This document shows, piece after piece, positions 58,401 to 64,000 of a DNA stretch of 64,000 bases (its first letter is position 1; each line of letters begins with the position of its first letter). Under the pieces are notes generated by a model. It had not been told where the DNA came from. It saw only the letters and a list, made by a program, of their open reading frames with translations, and searched no databases. The stretch spans positions 1-64,000 of the forward strand of contig CDMY01000321.1 in assembly GCA_001179505.1 (NCBI GenBank), read 5' to 3'. This DNA is from Vitrella brassicaformis. Lineage: Eukaryota > Sar > Vitrellaceae. The position numbers were made by a program, and so were the translations under genes.

Positions 58401-58830
58401 GTCGATGCACCTGGAGGTCGCGGCGTGCCTGTCGGCGCTCGACGTGTTCCACGAGAAGGAGATCCCCGTCACCCCCTACACCATGGACATCATCATCCCC
58501 TCCTCCCACGAGCTCGAGACCAAGGTGGCATACCTGCCGCTCCGCTCTCTGCAGCCGGCAGGGCCCACACAGCCGATCTCTATTGCCAGCCTGATGGACC
58601 TCGTGCACAGCGTGCCGCACTCAGTGAGGTCGCAATCGCTGGTCGGGAGGGCCGCGGCGGGGGCTGACAGGGCTGGGGGTGCGCGTGTGAGTGTGCCAAG
58701 AAACGGCAGTCTGGGTGCGGGTGTGAGTCCTGGCGCAAGTGACTTCGATCGCGGCAATCAAAGTGACTTTGTGCAGTGGAGTGGCTATGTGGAGCCTCAC
58801 GCACTGGGCGTGACGACTACTGAGGGGTAG
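55486..58830 (+). CDS. RAP/FAST-like organellar RNA-binding protein, probably mitochondrial
   Basis: The N-terminus (MSERLSMLSRRVRQRLSRPP) is an Arg/Ser-rich amphipathic mitochondrial-type presequence. A first long exon to 56870 is followed by short exons: AYSPAQLTPILKTYADAGLE, then DEEFYTRMASVVKGKFYEFT, then VRYRDEDLLKASLQSLDKFF, then GLVANTPWQPVTALQ onward. Degenerate helical repeats occur throughout (for example IKGLQLGDLTNVMAALGALA and LPLYRIAALFQSAATFARVD). Near the C-terminus, MHLEVAACLSALDV followed by EKEIPVTPYTMDIIIP resembles the sequence that opens RAP/FASTK C-terminal regions. The final RAP endonuclease-like core is not evident. The tail is Ser/Gly-rich. Likely role: mitochondrial transcript processing or ribosome assembly (inference). 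Confidence 0.65.
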
Positions 58831-59277
58831 GGTGCGAGTGTTTAGATGTGGTGGGACCTGCTAAGAGGTCACCTTTCAGTGTGTGTCGGTGCATGTGTCG
58901 ACGAATGTGGTTGTAGACAGGGAATCGATTATGATGATCATCGAAAGGAAGGTCAATTGACAGTACGATGGATGCACCGACCAGTCCATCCCCACAGCAA
59001 CCACTAGTTAGACAACACCACCCCGACGCACACACGCTGCAGAAAAGATCATCCGCTCTCCCCTTTAACCTCCCTCCCTCTCTCCCTCTTTGCCGGCTAT
59101 AAGACAGGCAGACGCTGCTCAGCCTCTGTGTGCTAGGGTATTCATTATAGCTATGTGTGTGACAAGACTGACCGAACAGTCGCACAGTCTGTCTGCCAGT
59201 CAGCTGGATCAACCGACCGACAGTCACTTGACGAGTCCTGCGAGCAATCAATAAGTGGCCATACATACCATCCACAC
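58831..59277. other. Convergent 3'-3' spacer
   Basis: No gene was seen between 58830 and 59278. A CCCT/CTCC-rich tract lies at 59060-59095. Confidence 0.5.
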
Positions 59278-59956
59278 TCACCCACGCATGACACACACCC
59301 GACGCACGTGAACGATGCCCGGCTTCCTTCCTTCCTGCGCTCTTGTTGCCCATCCTTCCTTACCAAGTCCGGTGCCCCTGTCAGCATCCCCGTGCATCTC
59401 CTCGTTGAGCCGCATCATCCGCAGGAACTCCTCCTCGTGCTTTCGACGCTCCTCATCCACTTCCCCCTCCCCCTCCCCCGCCCCGTTCTCCTGGTCCTTG
59501 GTGTTCTTCTTGGCCTTCTTGGCCGCCCTCTCCTTCCCCTCCTTGGCGGCTGGCGCCTCACCAGCCTTCACAAACCCCTGCAGCGGTGCACTTGAGACCG
59601 CCTTGGGCTTGGCCGAGTTGCTGTTGGGTTCGGCGGTGGAGGGTGCGGATTTCTTCTGTCCTTGCATGCTGAGGAACTGCTCTCATCGGAAAGGGCAAGC
59701 CACGCTCATCATCACACCCGGCGGGCGCATCTGATCATCCGCTGTCTGTCTGTTTATATAGCGCCTGCATCCTTACCATCTCGAGGAATGAGCCGTCGTT
59801 CTTGAACTTGTTGGCGGCAGCCGCAGCAGGACCACTCGTCGAGGCGGTCTTGTCGCCGTTCTCCTCAGTCCGCTTGTCCAGCTCCTCCGCTTTTCGCTTC
59901 CTGCTGTCGTCAGGCAATTCAAGGTCGGCCATCGCAATGCCACCTTGCCCGTTCAA
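59278..59956 (-). CDS. Small Lys/Glu-rich protein, probably nuclear
   Basis: There are two exons. Exon 1 (from 59956, or the ATG at 59932, MADLELPDDSRKRKAEELDK) ends KNDGSFLEM at a GTAAGG donor near 59777. Exon 2 begins FLSMQGQKKSAPSTAEP, so the joined text reads DGSFLEMFLSMQ. The rest is Lys/Glu/Ala-rich (EGKERAAKKAKKNTKDQ, EERRKHEEEFLRMMRLNEEM) and ends VRRVCVMRG at 59278. The SFLEMFLSMQ and FLRMMRLNEEM blocks look like short conserved helices, but I cannot name the family. A further GTAAGG donor near 59367 raises the possibility of a different C-terminus. Confidence 0.5.
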
Positions 59957-60144
59957 AAGGCGCCGATCGTCTCCCCTTCTCTGTCACAACACCTAAGCAC
60001 CTGCTCCTGCTCTTCACCCAGTCGGCAGCTCAGGGAGAAGAGCGGTTTCAGGAAGCACGTTTCAGGGAGCACCCTAGACCCTTCTCCGCTGTGAGCTGTG
60101 TGGTTTCTGCATTCCCCGACAAAAAGGCCGTCATTCGTCTGCAA

Positions 60145-61637
60145 ATGAAGCGCATCGTCTTGCTATCACTTGCATCTGCAGCAATAGCTGCTGCTTTTCA
60201 CCTTCCATCCGGTGATCTGCACCTCTCAAGGCCGAGCAGGACTCAGGCGGCGAGTCTGAGGCGCCATGCAGCCGCGAGGACCAGTCTTGTCATGAAGCTG
60301 GCGGGCTCCAGCGCCCTCATTGTGCAGAACAAGGGCGGCGGCCACGGCGAGTTGGGGTTCCATCTGGCCAAGCAGCTGCGGGCAGCCGGGTGCACAGTGA
60401 CGCTGCTCAACGACGGGCAGCCGACGGCCAAGCCGCCCTTCGACCACTACAATGAGTTGGAGCAGGAGTATGTGGACATCGTGTGGACAGATGTTAAGGC
60501 GCAGAGGGACCTCTCTTCGGTGCTCAAGGGCAAGACGTTCGACCTGGTCTTCGACAACTGGTCCAAGGACGAGGGCACGGTGCGGCCCATCGCCGAGTTT
60601 GCGAAGAAGAACAACGTCAAGCACTACATGTACGTGTCTTCCGGCGGCATGTACCAGCCCACAGGGGATGAGTTCCCCATCCTTGAGAAGACCAAGGTCA
60701 AGGACGACTCGGGGCAGCGTCAGGTGGAGAAGACGCTCGAGGCGATGAAGGTGCCGTGGACGTCCTTCAGGCCGCAGTACATCTACGGGCCGTACACCAA
60801 CAAGAGGGACTACCTTGACTTCTTCTTCGACCGCGTCACACACGGCCTGCCCATACCCATCCCCTACGAAGGAGCCACACTCACCACACTCACCAACGCA
60901 GAGGTCAAAGGCAAACACACACCGACAGAGGGAGGGAACTGGGTGGTGTGCTCTGATGGCTTATGTGGTGTTTTTCGCTGTGTCTGTGCGTGTGCGTGTG
61001 TGTGTATGTGTGTATGTGTGTAGGACGTGGCGTCGATGTTGATATCTGCCGTCGGGAAGCAGTACGCCATCGGAGAGGTCTTCAACTGCGCCAGCGACAG
61101 GTATATGACACCACACCCACCAGCAGGGCACAGGGTTTCCCATGTTGTTCTGATTGTGTATGTGGGTGCTCAGGTACATCAGCTATGAGGGCATCGTCAG
61201 GATGGTGGCCAAGACAGTCGGCAAGGTGAGAACCACACACACGCACACGCAGAGACAGACAGAGATCGCTTCACTTTTCCATGTTTGTTTGTCTGTGTCA
61301 CTCAGGATCCATCTGAAGCGGTCAAGAGCATCGTGTACTACGACCCCAAGAGGGCCGCCCTGCCCAAGGGCGCCTTCCCCTTCCGCAACACACACTTCTG
61401 CGTCAACCCCGAGAAGGCCAAGCTCCTCCTGGATTGGAGGCCCCAACACAGGCTCGAAGACGACCTCAAATGGTCAGAGTGGCTTGCTCCACACACCGAC
61501 CTCAGCCTGGCGTCACGTGCGTGTGTGTGTTTGCGTGCGTGGTGTGCAGGTATTTCGCCGCGTACAGGTCTCTGGGCAAGCTGGCTGGCCAAGTGGACAC
61601 AAGTGCAGATGCCAAGGCGATCGCCGCTCGCGCGTGA
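60145..61637 (+). CDS. CSP41-like plastid RNA-binding/SDR protein
   Basis: This protein is an atypical extended short-chain dehydrogenase of the chloroplast stem-loop binding (CSP41) family. The family binds and cleaves stem-loop RNA and stabilises plastid transcripts and ribosomes. The ATG at 60145 gives a signal peptide (MKRIVLLSLASAAIAAAFHL) and an Arg/Ala-rich transit-like stretch. The mature protein starts near MKLAGSSALIVQNKGGGHGE; the usual GxxGxxG is replaced by NKGGGHGELGF. Later landmarks are TFDLVFDNWSKDEGTVRP, YMYVSSGGMYQPTG (the active-site Tyr/Lys motif is altered), FRPQYIYGPYTNKRDYLDFF, VFNCASDRYISYEG and DWRPQHRLEDDL. Five exons are present. Introns 60904-61023 and 61226-61305 show CA-start/TG-end polarity. 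The CSP41 a or b subtype is not decided. Confidence 0.85.
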
Positions 61638-62061
61638 TGTGAAGAGAGATACTTTCAGACAGACAGACAGCTGTGGGTGTTTCTGACACGATTTTCAACC
61701 GTTGGTTGAGTGACATTTTGCTGTTGCCCTTTCTGCCGCCCTTTCTCGCCTGCTACTTACACGTGAGCGCATGTGCATGGGTGACATTTTGATGGATGGT
61801 TAATACGCCGAGTGCTGAGGGAAGTGAATCGATCTCGGTGCCTGCTGACACCTGTTGTCGATTCCCAATGAGCTTCGTATCGCGCCAGACATGCACTGTG
61901 TCAGCACACACAGGACAAAACAGCGCTCTTCGCACCTCACGCACACTCGCAGAGCCGACAGGAAGATAGACAGACAGATAGATACACGGACAGAAAACGC
62001 ACACACACAAAACACGGAAAAAGCGACGACTTCCACCACATACAACCTTTTAACCATTCAC
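61638..62061. other. Convergent 3'-3' spacer
   Basis: No gene was seen between 61637 and 62062. GATA/GACA short repeats occur near 61966-61985. Confidence 0.5.
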
Positions 62062-62673
62062 TCATTCGGTCTTGCCCCTGCCCCCCGGCCACACCACCCT
62101 CCCCACAACGTCATACTTTGACTCGAACTTGGTCTCCCAGTCGGCCAGTACCTGCTTCTCGCTCGCCGCCAAGTCATCCCAGTCGGTCCGGTTCATCTCG
62201 GACGCCTCGAACGACATGCGCGCCAGGGCGCGGGAGGCGTCCTTGCCGGCGAAGCAGTTGTAGCCCGCACCGGGGCCGTAGAAATCACGGCCGCTGGGGT
62301 GGCTCGTCATGTCAAACACCTTCCCTGTCACACACACATGGGAAGCACAGACACATACACAGGGAGGACAGGACAGATCCATCTATTCATCCATGTGTGT
62401 CTGCTCACCTCTGACTGCAATGTAGATGGGCCGCCCGTCCCTCCCGTCATACTGCGAGAGCTCCTCGAGGCTGAAATCCTTCGGACACGGATCTGGCTTG
62501 GGCGGCTTGACGAAGGGCCTCTCCTCCTTCCCTATCGATGGCTCCATGCCAGCAAAGCCCGCTCCTTTGCCCTTCATGTAGAGGAAGATGGCGAGGCAGG
62601 CGGCGCCGCCCACCGCTGCTGCGCCGAGGAAAGCAACGCTCGGTGATTGCAGCCACTCCAGCAACTCATCCAT
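62062..62673 (-). CDS. MAPR/cytochrome b5-like heme-binding membrane protein
   Basis: This is a membrane-associated progesterone receptor (MAPR) family protein with one N-terminal membrane helix ([20 protein letters not shown]) and a cytochrome b5-like domain. Two exons join PIYIAVRG to [20 protein letters not shown], the family core. It is followed by [20 protein letters not shown] and a [18 protein letters not shown] helix. The Tyr residues usual for heme coordination in MAPR proteins (in [10 protein letters not shown] and [10 protein letters not shown]) are present. The protein ends WPGGRGKTE at 62062. Likely located in the endoplasmic reticulum membrane, supporting cytochrome P450s or sterol metabolism (family knowledge). 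Confidence 0.85.
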
Positions 62674-62724
62674 TGCGATGAAAAGGTGCCGACGAGCGGC
62701 GACGAAGCGCCGCAGTGTTGGTTG

Positions 62725-62735
62725 TGCGAGCTGGT
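62725..62735 (+). promoter_or_regulatory. TGCGAGCT start-region motif
   Basis: TGCGAGCTGGT lies in the divergent gap between the MAPR-like and Stc1-like genes, 230 bases before the ATG at 62955. Confidence 0.35.
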
Positions 62736-62954
62736 GTTTCCAACAGGGTTTGGGTTGCAGGGTTTGGGTCTCATACAAACGAGGAAAGGAGAGTCACGGG
62801 AGCTCACCTCACACACACTGTAGGTCTTTTTTCACCGTCCGGCTCCCTCTCCTGAAGACAGGTAAGACGAGAAGCAGGCAAACACGATACAGTGGACGAG
62901 TGGATTGGATGGTGTCCTCTGTGTGTGTGCAGGGAATAGGGTTACTTCGTGCAG

Positions 62955-64000
62955 ATGAAGCAGCAGTGCAGTGTCTGCCACCGCTTTCTGTCGCCATCTG
63001 ACTTTGGGAAGGCATGGACGGGTACCGACGGCTCGATCTGCCGACGCTGCAGCCGGGTTATGACCTGCCGCTCGTGCCATGAGTGGCTCCCTCTGTCCCA
63101 ATTCGCTAGTAAAGAGCGCGCCAGAAGAAGCCCGCAGTGTGTTGCGTGCCACGATAGCGTCGAAAGTCGTGGCGGCACGGAGGACCTCGACTTGAGTCTG
63201 CGGACCCACCTGCGGCATCGGTTTGCTGCGGCGTGTGCGTTGGGTCAGCATGGGGTGGCCAAGGGAAAGGAGATCCCTACGCTGCCCAAAGAGGTCGTAG
63301 ACAAGGTGACATGAGAAGCTGTTTGTGCTGCAGGTGTTGGTCTCTCACTACTGGTGTTGCTGTGTGTTTTCGTTCAGGTGGTTGGTTTTGTGTATACGCC
63401 CTGGATCATCGAGTGCCTCGATTGGATCCACTGTAAGTGAACACACACCTCACACCGTGGGGCCCGGCCAGACATCCCTCGGACCGTCGTTTTGCTCTTT
63501 CCTTCAGGTACCCTGTGCAGCGACCAGTTCACCATCCACCAGACCTCCCTGGCTGACCACTTGGCGTCTAAGAAGCACACAGACCTGCTCGCGGCCGTGG
63601 CGAGCGGCAGCAAGGTGCCCATATGGCGGTGCTCTGCCGACCTCATGAGGCGGTTGCGAGATGGGCTGGGGCTGACGGGGCGCTTCTGCGGGCCTGACCA
63701 GGTAGAAACCGCCCTGGCGCTGAGGTCGGTAGCTGCCACCAGGATCCCCAGGCACTTCTTCCCCAATGGTGAGTACGAGAGATACACCACACCACACCGA
63801 CGAACCGCAACACGCTCGTGTGTACTCATGAGATGTGGCGTCTTGTGTGCTGTGTTGTGTGAGTGCAGCTGCACGGCGGAAGGATTGGTGCACGGCCGAG
63901 CAGTACGCCGTGGCGTTGAGCGCCTTTGAGACGTCAAAGGAGGCCAAGGCGCGGCGGGCGATGGAGGAGAAGGGATCAGTTAAGACGAGACGGTGGCAGC
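62955..64000 (+). CDS. Stc1-like Cys-rich and U1-type zinc-finger protein, right end cut off
   Basis: The start at 62955 (MKQQCSVCHRFLSPSDFG) opens a Cys-rich module with the order CSVC, CRRC, CRSC, CVAC and an aromatic F-x-K / QFASKERARRSP pattern. This resembles the Stc1 domain that links RNA interference to heterochromatin in fission yeast. A later exon, spliced through IHCTLCSDQFTIH, gives a CX2C-X13-H-X5-H finger (CTLC through DHLASKKHTDLL) of the U1/matrin type. The next exons encode RRLRDGLGLTGRFCGP and AARRKDWCTAEQYAVALSA. The gene runs off the right edge. The intron 63769-63868 again has CA at its start and TG at its end. A likely role in RNA or chromatin binding is inferred from the fingers. 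Confidence 0.6.

Overview
The window looks like nuclear DNA from an intron-rich unicellular alga with a complex (secondary) plastid, most likely a chromerid-type alveolate such as Vitrella. The evidence is as follows. Genes are split by many short GT-AG introns. Several proteins start with a signal peptide followed by a transit-peptide-like stretch (genes at 6571, 32031, 53130 minus and 60145). Plastid families (CSP41, DUF2854) sit next to eukaryotic nuclear genes (importin alpha, TRMT2A, alpha-kinase, CENP-V). A hybrid histidine kinase and FASTK/RAP-like helical-repeat proteins are present. The species name is an inference; no database was consulted.

Layout, left to right: 3' end of a membrane protein (1-511); importin alpha-like ARM protein (to 4162); polyamine oxidase (minus, 4481-6382); FASTK-like organellar protein (6571-10398); VWA/alpha-kinase with an in-frame TGA (10954-14096); TRMT2A-like tRNA m5U methyltransferase (minus, 14691-17832); small hypothetical (17964-18640); hybrid histidine kinase (minus, 19032-22651); large receptor with a Venus-flytrap domain, Cys-rich repeats and many membrane segments (23007-30152); Gfo/Idh/MocA oxidoreductase (minus, 30515-31843); plastid DUF2854 plus thioredoxin-fold fusion (32031-34046); two hypotheticals (34627-36918); a disordered Ser/Arg-rich protein and a DEK_C-like protein (both minus, 37314-40105); ABHD4/5-like hydrolase (40270-42219); membrane/SAM-like protein (42914-44437); long coiled-coil protein (minus, 44886-48473); ADPRM-type metallophosphatase (48663-50380); plastid membrane protein (minus, 51248-53130); small secreted Cys-rich protein (53232-53898); CENP-V/GFA protein (minus, 54413-55139); RAP/FAST-like protein (55486-58830); small nuclear-looking protein (minus, 59278-59956); CSP41-like plastid RNA-binding protein (60145-61637); MAPR/cytochrome b5-like protein (minus, 62062-62673); and an Stc1-like/U1-type zinc-finger protein running off the right edge.

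The genes do not form a pathway. Two themes recur: organelle gene expression and RNA handling (two FASTK/RAP-like proteins, CSP41, TRMT2A) and signalling (histidine kinase, receptor, alpha-kinase). The strand changes at almost every gene, so most starts face each other across gaps of about 100-360 bases. Three architecture signals are not explained by the genes. An octamer TGCGAGCT followed by TA/CA/GA lies in many of the gene-start gaps, in either orientation. Introns tend to start with CA/GACA repeats and end with the complementary TG/TGTC repeats. A few introns appear to use GC donors.
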